A stretch of 64,000 nt of DNA from Pelargonium cotyledonis (Eukaryota; Streptophyta; Magnoliopsida; Geraniales; Geraniaceae). Within the stretch, counting starts at the first letter, position 1. Each line of letters opens with the position of its first letter. The stretch is taken from positions 1-64,000 of the forward strand of contig JAYMTA010000020.1 in NCBI GenBank assembly GCA_036897625.1, in the 5' to 3' direction. Under the pieces are notes generated by a model, which saw only the letters and a list, made by a program, of their open reading frames with translations, searched no databases and was not told where the DNA came from. Made by a program: the position numbers and the translations under genes. Below, piece after piece: positions 45,301 to 59,164 of the stretch.

Positions 45301-48020
45301 ATGAAGGGCTTACCTAGCTTTGTAAAGTTTCGTAGGTGTTTTTGTGTATTGAGACCCTCAAGCAAAAGCTCCCTGTGCGGATTATGCATCCAGAAAATAG
45401 AACTTAAAATTAGAAAACCTATTTATAAAATTTGGACTAATAAGGAATATAGAGTTTCGCAAATACTTTCTAAAGGCAGGCAGCAGATATTAAAGGAACT
45501 CGCCATAAACTATAAACAAGTAAGATAAGAACACGACCCTAAAAAGGAATGCCTCAGAAGAATAAATTGGATGTCTTGAGACAGGGCTTTAGCAAAGAGA
45601 CTCCCTTTTCAAAATATACAAAAACCTCGAGAAATTTGACAAAGCAGCCCCGAAGAACAATCAAATAAGTTTCTCTCTTCCCTTGAAAAAGATTTTTTTA
45701 AAGAAAAATATGCTGTATATAAGGTTTTCCTGTTATTATTCTAGGTATAAGTACGAGTCAAACAAGGGTTTTATCGAGTATGCGAACTTTACTAATTTTA
45801 GTAACCTTGGGGTTCCTTAAAATCTGAAACTAGAGAGGGTGCTTCTATTTTAGAATTTATTCGAGGGAAGGCAAACAAACTATGGAGTCTTACGAAAGAG
45901 TCTAAAAATAACTAAAGTCTAGGTATTGAGCTTTCTGCGTTGAAGACACTAAAATTCTTGGAACAACGGTATTTATACAACTGGAATTTATTGACCATAG
46001 CATGCTGGTAGCAAAATAAATAGAAATAAGTAAAGGGATTATCATCTAATATGCCAATTTTTGACCTAATGAAGTACTACCCACTAAATTCAATAACCTC
46101 TAAAGAAGAATACACAAAGAGGATGCTTCTCTAAGTTATATTACAAAAAGGTTTGCCGTAAAAAAGGAAATACGGGGTCTGAATCCTAAAAGCTTTTCCG
46201 ATAAGTCTAAAAAACTCTTGGTAATCGTATTTAGTATGCCAAGTTCCTTACATTATTCTACAATCAAGGAACTCCTTATGATTTTCTTGTCTTTTCCTAT
46301 AGTAACAGCCCTCCTAGTTAAGGATATATTTAAAGGATACGAGAAGCGGGGGTTCGAAACCCAAAAGTTACTTTATTATATGCGGATTCTTTTTATTTGT
46401 TCGTTTCTAAATCCCTTTGCCTTATCTTATAATAAAGGACAATAAGTATTTAATTTCTAGGGTTAGCGGGGCCGCTTCGTAACACTGCAGAGTAAAAGTA
46501 ACCGCGTGTTCATAAGGTACTTCTAAGGCTTTGGTAATATAGGCAATTCTTATGCGTATGCCAAGAAAGGAATTCCTACTAAAGTATCTTTTTATAAATA
46601 AGGAGCCTCGTACGCTTTCTCTTAAATTAATTTCTAAGACCGTTTTCGTGATGATTCTCGAGAGTTTGTACAGCCTTGTATTTGTTATTTTTACTTTTTA
46701 GGTTGATTCTTACATTCCAGTAATTTAGTAAATAGAGACCTAAAAATATAGTAAGCAAACTTTTTTCTTAATTCCAAAGGTTTACCAGCTAAAGGGTGGG
46801 GTTTCTAGGAGTCTAAATACTAAATAGTGGTTACCTTTTCATTAAAAAGAGGAAGCTAGAAAGAAGTAAGGAAACAGTCATATGCCTATCATTACTGTGT
46901 ATAAAAATGGGATCCTTTTGAAAATTAAATAGAATATGGATATGGTGCCCTCTAAACTTACTAAAGTCTTAATTTCCTATGACTAAAGCGCTAAGCCTAG
47001 ACAATTGAGTGCCTCTATTAAAATTAATGTAAGGGTCATTCTTAACTGATTTGAAGCAAGAGCTTCCTAGATATCCTGCGAAGGCTTTTTTATAATTACA
47101 GGTCTGAGTCTACAAGGTACTATTTAAGTACGTATACCACCCCTAGTTAGAATTTGCCAGCTTCTTAGAGAATGATAATGTACGTACTCCTATCTGCTTT
47201 TGTTAAAATATTCGTACCTTAAAGACTCGGTACTCCAATTAGTTAGTTTGTCCTATCTTGTAGACGAAGTCTCAAGTTTTTTTACTACTAAAATGTTTAT
47301 AGTAACCCAGTTTGAGTTGGGAGATTGACATATACGAAATAAATGCCTCACAAAGATACTCTCATTTAACTCGAAAATATTTTATATTACTCGCTTTATT
47401 AGAAATAGTCCCTCTTTAGTTAAGGCTGGGGCGTTAGCTAATTGTATCAGTAATTTTCTTATGTCTAGCATGGGTTTACTGGGGATCGGTACTAACGAGT
47501 TTTTAAACAAAGTTTTAGGGCTCTCCTAGGGCTATTCTTCCCAATTCGTTAATTTAAAAGCTCCGGATCTAGTATATATAAAGAAGTCGGTCTATCAGTT
47601 GTGCGTAACGTCTATGGATAGTACCAGATCGGATGTGAAGTAATTATGATTGACTTTTTTATTGAAAGAGATGTTTTGCAATTTCCTTAGCGTTTTGGGG
47701 ACAGGATAATCCTGATTAATCGATAACACAAAAATCTTGAGCTAACCTGGGAGTAACAAACCAAACGTACCAGGCATACCTTATACTATATTAACATCAA
47801 GAAATCCTTGGATCTTTCTAAAAAAAAGTTCTGAGCTAACAACCCTCTAAAGGAGCCCGTCCACCTTAGGGAATAAGTAAATAAAAATAAATATATATAT
47901 ATTTATTCCGTAATTGATTAAGAAGCTTCACTTAGAGGCATACAATTTAGTAACCGAATCCACTTGACAAGATTAGGATGAATCTTTGGATGAAAAAAAA
48001 TACAGAAACTATAAACAGGA
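42350..48020. other. AT-rich spacer with tRNA fragments
   Basis: No gene is recognised. T-arm-like pieces occur at 44290-44306 (minus, GGCGCGGGTTCG), 44796-44817 (plus, CACAGGTTCAAATCGC) and 46346-46364 (plus, GCGGGGGTTCGAAACCC). A 75-aa ATG frame at 45301-45528 is basic and lacks motifs. A 22-nt perfect AT palindrome sits at 47886-47907. Confidence 0.45.
47886..47907. repeat. Perfect 22-nt AT palindrome
   Basis: A run of alternating A and T flanked by AATAA and TTATT makes a perfect palindrome of 22 nt. It could extrude as a cruciform or simply reflect slippage of an AT microsatellite. Confidence 0.6.
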
Positions 48021-48023
48021 TAC

Positions 48024-48092
48024 CTCGGGTTTACTCGACTTGAACCTTTGCATGACAATTATTAGCTAGGTGTTCTACCAACCTAGAAGCGT
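48024..48092 (-). pseudogene. tRNA-like remnant
   Basis: The minus strand reads TCTAGGTTGGTAGAACACC (D-arm), an unpaired middle and AAAGGTTCAAGTCGAG (T-arm). The anticodon arm is not identifiable and the ends do not close. Confidence 0.45.
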
Positions 48093-48559
48093 AGTATACC
48101 TTATTCTTTTATGGCATTCCGGAGGAGAGGAAAGTAGTACTAGGTGCTCTATCCATCAAGGAGGGTTTCTCTTATACTAAATTTTTAAAGTTTCGCTAGA
48201 CTTTCGGACAACAAAGAAAAACTTTTATAAGAAGGCATTTTCCAGGTTTAGATGAGATTAATGCTTTTGCTCTTGTTGGTCATATCATAGTGTATCGTGT
48301 ATTATTATTAAACTATATCTATTAAGAAGTCTAGGTATAGCTTTCAAGAAATCATGAATAAGAAGTTGGTGGGCTATTAACTGTTCATGTACTCTCAAGA
48401 AACTATATAACATAGCCCTCCTTCACAGAGTTTCAGTCAGGTAGATTACTAAAAGACTATCTACATTCCTCCTTAGCGATAAAAGCATAGCACAAGAGGA
48501 ATTCTCCCTTATAAACTAAAGAAAGTATATTCTATCTAATACTTAAGTAGTACAACAGA

Positions 48560-51025
48560 ACCTAACTAATAATCCACTTGCTCTTTCAACTAAAGGAACT
48601 CTTTATTCTCCACCGAAGACTGTAATCTCCACCCTTGCTACCTAGAAGCCAAACTACAAACTAAGGAATCTACAAACTCTATCTCGAAACACTACCTCCT
48701 TGAAAGCTTACCAATTACATACCTTGAAAAATCTCCAATCCAAACTAAGACCCTGCATACTAAGGAGCTCTCTACCAAACCTTGAAATCCCAATAACCTA
48801 TTACGGCTAAAAACACTTAACCCGGGCGGATACCATCACCTTCTCATCAGGAACCTATAAAATACATCTCAGCCGAAACAACTCTTACCTTCTTAGCATC
48901 CAAACTGAGGAAGCTTCTCTACCCTAAAGCCAACTGAAATATCCCTTAAGCTAAGGAATACACTCCTATCAAGTCGAATGTTAATCCAAAGTCATGGAAT
49001 ACTCTCTTTGCTTGAAACCTGTAACTGACATAGCTGGAATGTAAATACCATAAATTCTATATGCACAGTCTGCCGAAATAGTTGTACCTCCTGCTGCTAA
49101 ACCTGGGTGATACCATCAGCTGCATTAGACCAATGGGATCTGTTTTCTGTATTATGTGAGTCCTTCCCTCTCTAGCTTTTTGTTAGTGATTTCTCATCTG
49201 TATCTAATGAATGTAAGGGAAAATCTCCTTGATAGAGAGTTTTCTAAGAGTAGAGTAATGTAGGTGTTCCAGGGATATAGAATTATAAAAGGGTTTCTTA
49301 AAGGGATTGATTTGCTTTCATCTGTCCTTATTCTGCTTTTGCTTTAGGAATTCCTGAACAAGATAAATCTAAGGGTTTCTAAAGATTTCCTGATGTCATG
49401 CTTGCCAGAATAGGTTAAGTAATAAGTAAGTTCTTTAACAGTCTTCTGGGTTTTTCTAGTCAGTGTATATTGGTTAAAGGAATTCCTGGAAATAGCTTAT
49501 GTTAAGTAAGTTTCATAACAAGGTTTTCTTATTTTAGAGCGTGTTTTTCTTGGTGTTGGTGTATAGTGTGTAAGTCTGTACTATCTAGAATACTATCATG
49601 ATGAGTTAACCTTTCTACGTAAGACTTCGGTCGGTAAGCCTTCTGTACTATCTAAGGCTTATCTCCTCCATACCGATAAAAGTATAGGGCAAGAGTAATT
49701 ATCCTTAACACCATATATCTATTCTATAGCTCCAATCCTAATATTAAGTACACAATAGCTAGGGTTTACCTCATGACAACAAGGAATTCACTGGTTTATG
49801 TTATCCACAGTCAATACACTTAATCGGAATATCTTATACTTGAACGTGCTGTTTTATCCCAATAGAACTATAATACAAATACTGGAACTCTTTAAGAATT
49901 CTAGTGACACCCGCAATCCCATTAGAACAATTTTTTAACTCCTATTCTTGCTTTACAGATATATCAAGAACTAATACCGAGGAATACTAAATCTTAGAAT
50001 TCTTTAGCGACACCGTCAATGTCAGCCCGCTTTAGCTATTTAGCTGTCAAGAATATTAAGTTCTTTCCTCTAATCTGTTATAGGATAAAAGAGTTCCTAC
50101 AAGATCTTAAAGGGAATATCAGGTCTAAGGAAACCTCTTCGCTACAACTTAGAAGTAATACCTGCTATTAGCATTAAGGTGAGAGTGCATGTCCATTACA
50201 AACCAAGAATACAATTCACCTAAATCCATTAGCACTGGCCGCTTTCCCATTAGCTCCTGGAATTCCTTAAATCCCTAACTAATCCAGTATACTAATAGCA
50301 ACAAGATTCAATTATAACATCTCCTTTACCTGACAGATATATCGATATCGGCTTACAAGCTACAAGAGCTACTCAAGATAAGTGCTACAAGGAATAAGAC
50401 AGTCTCTGCTTACCTTTGTTATAGTATTATCTCCTTTGCTTACAAAGAAGAACTGTCACAAGAACTCCATTCAACAAACGGGCTAATCAATCTCATGAAG
50501 GTTTAATAGATCAAGAACTTCGTACATTGGAATGCATTGACCTTTGACAGTTAAGATAGTACAGAGCTACATGGGCCTGCTTACACATATTGAAGAACTA
50601 AATCTGATAAGTACTTTCCAGACCTTGCTTTCCTAATACAAAGAGAATTATCTGGTTTATCTTATCCTAGGAATCTCAGAATATCGAACAATAGAAAATA
50701 TAGAATCCTTTAACAGGAACTTCTTTCAACAGCTTGGCTTTCCTAAACTAAATAGTAACTTAATTATCCTGGAACTTCTCTTAGACTAAAAAAACTCCTT
50801 TACTAGAAAAAAGGGACTCCTAAAGCAAGAATTATCAACTACCTTAGTCTACAAGGCCAGGCCTAAGCCCAATAAGGTACAAAAATTCCTTTAGTTTTAC
50901 ACGGATCCTTACCAGAAACCAAGGAGAACTCTTTTTAGCCTTTACTCCCTAACTTCTTTCGAGAATAATTGGAAACTTCATCCTTATTCTGTTAAGCTCA
51001 CTTAGAAGCCTCTAAAAAGGTAACC
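48560..51025. other. Repeat mosaic, C-rich top strand
   Basis: There is no gene. From 48560 to 49100 the top strand is clearly richer in C than G. Pieces of it resemble, in inverted orientation, the G-richer stretch at 59.5-60.7 kb (for example TAGGGTAGAGAAGCTTCC on the minus strand against AAGGGTAGAGTTGCTTATT near 59630). From 49.6 kb on, the words of the first 3 kb return in the same orientation (for example GATAGTACAGAGCTAC near 50556, compared with GAGTACAGAGCTACC near 618). Confidence 0.45.
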
Positions 51026-51029
51026 TTTC

Positions 51030-51103
51030 GGAGCCTAATACGACTTGAACCTGTAACCCAAGGCTTACGGCAGAGTTGTTCTACCGAGCCAAACGATCAT
51101 AAC
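51030..51103 (-). pseudogene. tRNA-like remnant
   Basis: The minus strand reads GTTTGGCTCGGTAGAACAAC (D-arm) and TACAGGTTCAAGTCGTA (T-arm; partial stem). The region between shows no clean anticodon stem. The plan is tRNA-like, but the identity is lost. Confidence 0.5.
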
Positions 51104-52461
51104 TTAGTATCCTTTTTCTTATTTATCAACAACACACTTAGTCCTCCCATTTATTAGAGTAACAGAGTCTTCTGAAGGGGACTCCCTTTTTTATTAATTG
51201 ACTAACTTTTCTACAAAAATCCTAGAAAAGAAACTTTTAAGAAATCTCTTGGAACAAAAACATTAAAAAAAAGGTATTGAGTGCAACAAAACTCTATTCA
51301 TTACAAGAATATCAGAACTTATTGTAAGGCTATTTCCGTGCGAGAAAACCCGAGTCAGCCGATTAATTAAACTGATTGTACATTAAATTTATATCCGCTT
51401 ATAAGATATTTTATAGAGACCCCATTTTGATTCTCCTGCTTAGCCTAACAGCTTTCTATTGGGATATTAGCACTCGGAATCGGAGGAACAGCAATTAAGA
51501 GGACTCCTTACCCTCAATTACAATTAAATACAATTAAAAGATAAAGTAAGTATAATTACAGATGAAAGCAAACAACCCTAAAGCCTAAAGTTTATATCCA
51601 GAATGCTTTTTATCCGCTGTCTAGGTGCCTATTAAGGTGTTTTACATTTCGGGTTTTTAGCAGGGTTAATTAGATATTCTTTGAATGGCTTACTTACTCT
51701 TTTAGAAAAGAATCGACAGGAAAAATACAGCTTCATAGACACTATCCCATACCAAAAAAGCTTCCATACTCCCGAGTTTATATACTCCTAAACGAGAAAC
51801 CCAGAAGGCAAGAGTAATCAAGCTTATAAGAAACTACTATCTACTATATTGTATAACTATTATAACCTATTAACATTAATTTAATATAAAAAAAGAATAT
51901 CTATAACTAAACGAATACTATAATAACTAGTAACTAATAAGATAAGACTATAGCTCATATAATAACTACACTAGCAACGGTAACCCAGAAGAAGAAGACA
52001 GGAAATACAAATACACTAGCTACATACAATAGTACAGAACAACTAACAACCAGCTACAGGTAACCCCATAAGCAGCAACAGGAGTAGTACAGTCTATATA
52101 AGAAAAGCTCTCCTACCCCTTTCTTTTTCCTGCTTCTCTGCCCCTTCTAGCTCCTTCTCTTGCTATAGACCAAGATAAAGCATTATAAAAAGTTTTAAGC
52201 TAGCCATGGAACTTACATGAATGAGTTTCTTTTCTGATTTGAGTCATAGTTTGAAATAAGTCTCTATTATTATCTAGTAGGATTTCTAGGATCAATTAGT
52301 AGATATTCTATACAGTGTAATTTGGTAAAATGCGAGCTAACTACAATAATAAAGGTAATACTATAACCCATAAGCCCTTGAAAAAAAAGAAAGACTCATG
52401 ATTTTGAATACAAACCAAATAAACCTAATATTTATATTCTAGAAATTCTTCCTTTTTATTA

Positions 52462-52615
52462 CCTTTGTAAAAAAGTTGTACATTTAACCAAGAAAAAAAA
52501 ATGTAGGACTTATAGCCCTCCTTTTGAGCCCTTAACATAGTTAATTCCTTCTATTTACTTAGCTATTCTGGATACTAAATAAACTACTAAGCTAGCATGA
52601 CATAATGCAACTTCG
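52462..52615 (+). repeat. Dispersed repeat R1, copy 2
   Basis: It shares TTGTACATTTAACC, TTTGAGCCCTTAACATAGTT, ATTCCTT and AGCATGACATAATGCAACTTC with the copy at 3044-3205. It is the most diverged copy. Confidence 0.6.
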
Positions 52616-52859
52616 AATTAGAAAAAAAACCTTGGCTTGACAGCCTTACAACTAGAAAAACAGGTTCCTAAAAACACAAATATTACTTTAGCTTCAAAGC
52701 TATATTGCTACATTCCTAAAAAGCTTCTCTATTTACTAGAAACTTAGTAAAGTAAAAGTCACATAATGACAACTTGCTCATCTACATAAAATAAAGAAAA
52801 GGAATCCACGTTAAAACAACCCTATAGTCTAGAGTACCTTTTATCAGTAGTTTAAGTAC

Positions 52860-53006
52860 TCTGTAAGTAAGCTGTTTGTACATTTAATTCATAACACCAT
52901 TTCCTAGATTTCAAATTCTTTATCAAAGGTCTTTGAGCCCTTACCATGCTTTAGAATTCCTTGTCTTTCTATTTTATATACTTAGCATGACACATGAAGA
53001 GCTTCA
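52860..53006 (+). repeat. Dispersed repeat R1, copy 3
   Basis: It shares GTAAGCTGTTTGTACATTTA, TTTGAGCCCTTA, TTTAGAATTCCTTGT and GCATGACACATGAAGAGCTT with copy 1. Copies 1 and 3 are closest to each other in the first and last blocks. Confidence 0.65.
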
Positions 53007-54511
53007 CTTATTTCAGATACAGACAGCAAAATAATAAGGAGCCAGATTCCTTTAAAATTCTATACCCCGGAACTATAAATAAAATATTACTCGCTAGGAA
53101 ACATAGAAAAACCCCCTTACTTCAAAACTAACTAATAGGGGAAACTGCTTACCAGCTTACTCTACCCCTTATTTCAGACTCTTCATACTTTGCAGCGATA
53201 CTATACCTGTCTTCTTGTTGCGGGTTCCCTTGTATTCCCTGCAACTAACTATATTTGTAACCTATAGACAGACATTCGATTTCCTTTATAGAAGTATACA
53301 TAGTTGTCTTAGGTATTTCTATTCAGTTATTTTAGTAATGATAATATAGTTATTACTCATAAAGTATATACTTTAGCTATTATAATAGCATAGGAGTTTG
53401 TCTCTTATTAGTAATTCTAGTTTAATAAATTGTATTAGATTTGTTGGTTAAAATAAGGGATATTCCCTCATTGCCTTTTGTAGCTTATCGTTAAAGAGGA
53501 TAGTGCTTTAATACTACATACATGAATCTCTATTACTGCCTGAGTGCATCCGAAGAAGGTTAACTTAATACTATTATATTATAGATAAAACACCTTACAC
53601 TATGACAACACTAGACCAGCATCAACAGAAAAAGGCGCTTAAACTTGACTTCATTAACTAACTGAAATTCTTTAACTAAATGACTTGTTCTAGACTTAGT
53701 TATTTACGTACCTTTTCTTATTGACTGAGCAAACACCCTGTTCTCTCTTCTTCATAAGCATACCTTATTTTTCTTGATTGAGAGCTCTCAATAGCCGCCC
53801 TATTCCCTATTCTAGAGGGACTGTACTCTTGCTGTTTCGTAGTTATGGGTCCTTCCCTACAGTGTACCTATTTTCTTCTCTATATAGGCGTTTAAGATTA
53901 TTTGAGTTAATGCACATTAGCTTTTATTAAATTTAGTAATGGAATAGAATTTCCATCTCGTTAAAAGATAAATACTCACTAACATCAATAAAGCAATAAA
54001 GACAGAACTTTCACTTGATTGAGCTTGACTTTCTTTCAATTTAGCTCTACTCCTAAAAAAAAATTCTAAAACTAGGAATACAATTTAGAGAATTATCCTA
54101 AACAAACTATGGAAAATAAAATAAAAGACTTCTCAGGGTATGTATTCTAAAATCCCTAACTAAATTCAGTACTGGAAAGCTACAATCTTCAACTCCTTTT
54201 TTTATATATTCCTTACTTAAAATCTTAAGCTTAGAACCGGAACCTAAAGGGCTAAATATCCGATAACATCAATATCTATCAATATCAATAATAAAGAATT
54301 CCAGCACTTTGTTAAGCTTAAGCCTTCATTTTCCAAAGCCGTCGAACACGCACTAGTCAATTCCAGGATAAAAAAAGTACCATTAGAATTATAGAAACCC
54401 CTTTTGGTCAAAGACTTCCAACAAAAGACTAAAGAAAAGGAATAAAAATTCAATAGAATCTTGCCAAAGTTTATATAAATTCTTCCTTGCCAGTTAGTGC
54501 CAGTTCGGATA

Positions 54512-54694
54512 TCTTGTAATTGTATACATTTAACCCATAAACTTGAGTGAGGATTTTCCCTACTTTCTTTCTCATTATACACCCTTCCTTATTGAGCAGA
54601 GCCCTTAACTACTATAGTTTAGAAATTTTCTTATCCTTGGACCTTGGGATCTTATAAAAGTAAAAGCATGACATAAAGCAAGAAAGCTGCTTCT
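54512..54694 (+). repeat. Dispersed repeat R1, copy 4
   Basis: It shares TACATTTAACCCATAAACTT, GAGCCCTTAAC, TTTAGAAAT and AGCATGACATAAAG with the other copies, plus the preceding CCAGTTA found before copy 1. Confidence 0.65.
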
Positions 54695-55539
54695 AATTAG
54701 AGAGCCTTGTTTAAGAATTCTTACAAATATCTACAGAATTTGGGAATCCTAAAGGCCGGAGACTCAAAAGCATAGCTACCAGTTAAAGGAACTTCCCTAT
54801 ATGTATGTTATAAACCTGTCCTCACTTGTTTAGAAGTTTGATCTTAGCTATTAAGAAGATTAAGGAGGAGCCGATTCCTTATAATTACTAATTACCCGGA
54901 ACTGCCGAAACTATAAATCTTAAGGATTAAGGAAATATAGAAAACCATCTATCAAGCTGGGGATTTGACATTGTATTTAGATATTAGCTGATAAGGAAAG
55001 TAAAGCACTAACCAAATACAGATAGCGCCTGCCTGTTCATTAAAATCATTAGCTGCAATTCCTATAGTTATAGTTATTCCGGTTTAAGATTAAGAATTAT
55101 GAATCTCTAAAACAAATAGTTAAGGAACTTTCCTAAAATAGTTAGACTTATTAGCCGGAACTTCCCCAATAAAATAGTTACGTTTAGGTATAGAAAAGAG
55201 TATGGAGTCCTCTCCTTAAGTGATGGTATTGCACGGGTTAACTATAGGTTGACTTCTGTAAAGTTGATGAAAAAGGTATTTTACAAACTAGTGGATTTCG
55301 GATAAAATATGAAAATATTCTGTAAATTCACAGGTTAGGATTTCTAAGTTTTCCTTGGTAAAGCACTAGCTCAACTATTATAGAAATAATAGATCCTGGT
55401 TGTACCTGCAATTCTTATTCGAATTACTTTCTTTGACTTGACTTAGAATCTCTTAGATAAAGAAACTTTGAATCTGCTCTTCCGTTGTCTATACACTCTT
55501 TCTAAGGTCTTTAGTAGATGCCTTATAGAGTAAGACTTA

Positions 55540-55600
55540 GTTATGACAACTGATTACATCAACCAAACAATTAGGTTATGGCCGCAGGTTCTAATCTGAG
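55540..55600 (+). pseudogene. Decayed tRNA 3' half
   Basis: TTATGGCCGCAGGTTCTAAT and CTGAG look like a variable region and T-arm. Upstream arms cannot be paired with confidence. Confidence 0.35.
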
Positions 55601-58150
55601 TTCCTTTAGTTATAGTTAGAACAATTGCAATTGTGATGTATGCCGTCGGTTCTATTTTAGTTTAGTAATCGTCAATGCTTTCGTTATTTACATCTTGTAA
55701 GAACCTGACCCACTTTTATAGGATGTGACAAGAAAGCACTCTTCCAGTAACTTATATTTGGTATCCTCAATTTGTATGTATTATAGCTGAATTCTGTTAT
55801 CTTATTAGTTTCAGTTTCTTTGATCTGTATAATTCCTATTCCAGTGAGAAAGTTCCTTGCTTGTTATGAGACTTCTAGATAGTAGATAGATTAAGTAAGC
55901 TGGCTACTTGCTTATTCTATTCTACACATGTGCAAGACTCAAGACAAGCATGCCTACGATTTCAGACTCTTACTAGGCACCTATTCTCTACCTTTCTATT
56001 ATACCTGTGGTACTTTGTTTAGTTATTCGATTAGTCGCGTAAGTTAGATTCTAATCAGATTCGTAATCAAATCATAAGAAAGACCTTATCTTGCTTGTAC
56101 CTTTCTAGCATAACCCTTGTAATAGATATTCCTCGCTCGCTTGCCATTTTCACTTCCCTTGCCGATTTAGATACATTACCACTTTTGAAGTTAGCAGAAT
56201 ACCGCTGTTAGAGTTAGAGCCTATCCACAGTTTTCGGTGTTCAGTATAGAATATAGAATAAGTTCCTTAAACAGCACTAGTCTTTCATTCCTTTATCCCA
56301 ACACAATCCCAAGCATTCTAGTAGAGGTTAGAAGAGGTCCCTTATTTGTCTAAGGTTGGCCGCCTCCGAAAAGGGGAGAATCACACAAGAGCGGTCTTAC
56401 AAATAGAATTAGTAATAAAACAAATAAGGATGCCAATTTCCTATAGTTACATTTCATTATTATTATCAGGAACCTATAAGATAATTATGACTCTCTTTCC
56501 TTTACGAATTTTCTAGTAATTTGGTACTAGGTATAATTGGGAAGACTTAGCACCTGAACTCTAGAGTATATGGATGATTCCTAAATCCGAGTCTTAGTTC
56601 AGATCCCGGGTTCTTAGCTTTGTTCTATTCTAATGGGAGTGTTATAAACAAGGCTTCTAGATCTTCCATATCCTTAGGAGAGTGCTTTGACGATCTATGT
56701 ATAGCAAGCAAAGGTGTAAGGTGTATTAGATTTCTTTTGTATTCCTAGGAATTCTCTGAATTGTAGCTATTTGTATTCCTTGTATTGAGAATTTGTTCCT
56801 GTATTCGGGATAGCTGGTAAAGAAAGGAGTTAATACAATTGGTTCTGTTCTTTGAGACTAATAATTCCCCTTTACTAGACTGTGAAATACTTGTCTTTGT
56901 ATTCAGGGTTTAGAGTTAATGTAAGCAGACATAAACCAGATTTGTATTAGTAAGGAGTTCACAAGTTTGTAAGCAAGGTACGAAGTTCTTTTCATACCTT
57001 TGAGGGCTTGATACATATTAGCTGGTACTGGTAAAGGTGTGAGTATGAGACTTTATTCCATCTTCTGGAACTGGAGTTTATGAGTCAATGTATTCCTTTT
57101 CTTTAGTTTGTTGTAAAGCAAAGGCGAGCTTGACAATTTAGTTCTATTAAGCTGGTATAGAAGACTCAGATTCCCCTTAATCTTAAGAAAGGAGGTTCCA
57201 GTTGTTTTGGTGTTTAAGTAGGAGTCACAGAATACAGATTCTCTAACTGATACTGATAGATTCCATTCTCGTGGTAGGTTTCTTAGCAGTCCTGCCTTGT
57301 GTAGCTCTGTACTATCTTAGCTGTAAAGGTGTTCTTGTTATGATGGTATTGCGTCTATATTGCATTACCAAGCTTGCATAACCTTTCATTGGAGCTTTCT
57401 TCAGCGTGGTTGTACTAATTCATCCTAAGGAAGATCGAACAAAGCAGTTGTTGCTAAGGGAGTATATACAATTGCTTGTTCTTTGAAAGTCTATTCCTAA
57501 TTCTATATGCTAGAATGATACTGATCTAGATAGATGGCAAAGGAGAGAATCCTAGTTTGCAAGGAGAAGTCAAGTCCTTTTTCAGGTAGAGCTCCTTTCC
57601 TAGATTCCTAACCGAGATTGGAAAATCCTCTTTACTTTGGAATGCTAGGAACCTTTGTATAGCCTGCATAATTGAAGGACTTATAAATTTCTTGTTAGTA
57701 GGCTTCTCTTTTCTATTTTGTAAGCTAGGCATATCTTGAGAAAGCTTGCAAGCGGATAGGCAGTGTAGCTACAGAAACTCATTTCTTTCCTTTGAGAGTA
57801 GAATCATGAATTTCTACTATCTATATAGGCAGGGCATGCATTTTTCTTCCATTTCATGCCTTTTCTTGCTGTACCAATTATAAGGCATTCCCTAGTTATC
57901 GACAGTACATTCATTAGCACTTGCATTCGATTGCTAAGATAGAGCTCCACCGGAACATTGGCCTACTTAGACTTTCCATTCCTTCATTGGCTAGCTTTCT
58001 ACCATCGACTGCTAACAAGAATACGGACTCTCTAAGGTATAGTCCTCCCAAGCATTCAATCAATAGCAAACAACCGAATACTGATTAGGATGTCTTAATA
58101 CACTGACTGTAAGGTTTCTTATTATCTCTTCCTAACATGTAATAGACAGC

Positions 58151-58178
58151 TTGCTTTGCTCGAATTCCAATTACAGTA
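58151..58178 (+). repeat. Inverted repeat arm 1 (partner 59165-59194)
   Basis: TTGCTTTGCTCGAATTCCAA followed by TTACAGTA matches the reverse complement of 59165-59194 with only a few differences. The arms are about 1 kb apart and contain a partial palindrome (GAATTC). A related word is near 39767. Confidence 0.6.
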
Positions 58179-59164
58179 GATGCAGTACAGTTGAAGACAG
58201 CTTGCTTTATATGTTACTGTGCACAGCTATATAGTGTTGCTAATGAAACACAGTGTTGTTTGCTAAAGCAAGCTGTTCTTCTTCAATTAGGTTAGTGTAA
58301 TAATTCTACTGTAAGTCCAACATATTAACGTTGCCTAAATAGCTATCTAGCCTAAACCCTTTAGTCGAACCAATCTAAGCCTGCCCTAGCCATTGACGGT
58401 GTTGCAAGGAATTAGGCAGTTAGTATTGACCGTAGGAAGTGTATTACTCCTAAATAGAAGTAATGGAAAGTTGACATTGAAGGTGAACTAGGCAAGCTGT
58501 AGCTATCAATTCCTAGCTAGTGTATTAATTCCTAAGTCGATAAAGAAGGTGAGCAGTCGGTGTAGATAGTGCAGCTCTGTCTTTACAGTCGAAGGAGGGT
58601 GTATCTAAGTCCAATAACAGTCCAAAGCGAAAGAAGGTAACTAAGAATTTACATGACTTATAGAGTCCACTCTAATGACTACGCCGGTAAAGAAACTGAT
58701 TCTTGGAACCGACCAACCTAATAATCCACTCTTTCTTTGGTGTAATCACTTTTTTATTACTTTGTCATATAAGGGCGTCCTCAATTTTTCATTAAAAAAG
58801 CTCTCTTTTTAGGGCTTTCACTAGTTTAAGACCAAAAAATGTTTGTTCAATTTTCACCTACGGAAAAAGTATAAACGGGTTTTTAACTAATAAAATCTTG
58901 ACTGTTTCAAAAAAAGTAGGATTGCCCTATATGCAAAATCAATAAAGTGCCTTTTATTTATAGAAAAGCTTCCCCGTTTTTTTCAATTTGTATAGTCAAA
59001 AGAAGAAAAAGTATATGAAATAAAGGGTTAGCGAGGAATGGAAAGAAGTTGATGCTAATGAATGCCTGTCCTAAGCAAGCTCTGTGTTTGCTAAGCCGGC
59101 TAAGAAGGAAAGCTAGTAGGTGTATTAATGCTAGCTGTCAAAGAAGTAGGTTAATGCTAGCTAG

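Larger units (their letters stand above)
51110..55535. other. Repeat-rich AT spacer with three R1 copies
   Basis: No gene is recognised; the 112-aa minus frame at 54244-54582 overlaps an R1 copy and has no motif. The stretch 51830-52080 is very AT-rich with many CTATA and ACTAA words. Three R1 copies are listed separately; two of them continue into a shared block (GGAGCCGATTCCTT near 54866 and GGAGCCAGATTCCTT near 53040, then a CCCGGAACT block). Confidence 0.5.
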
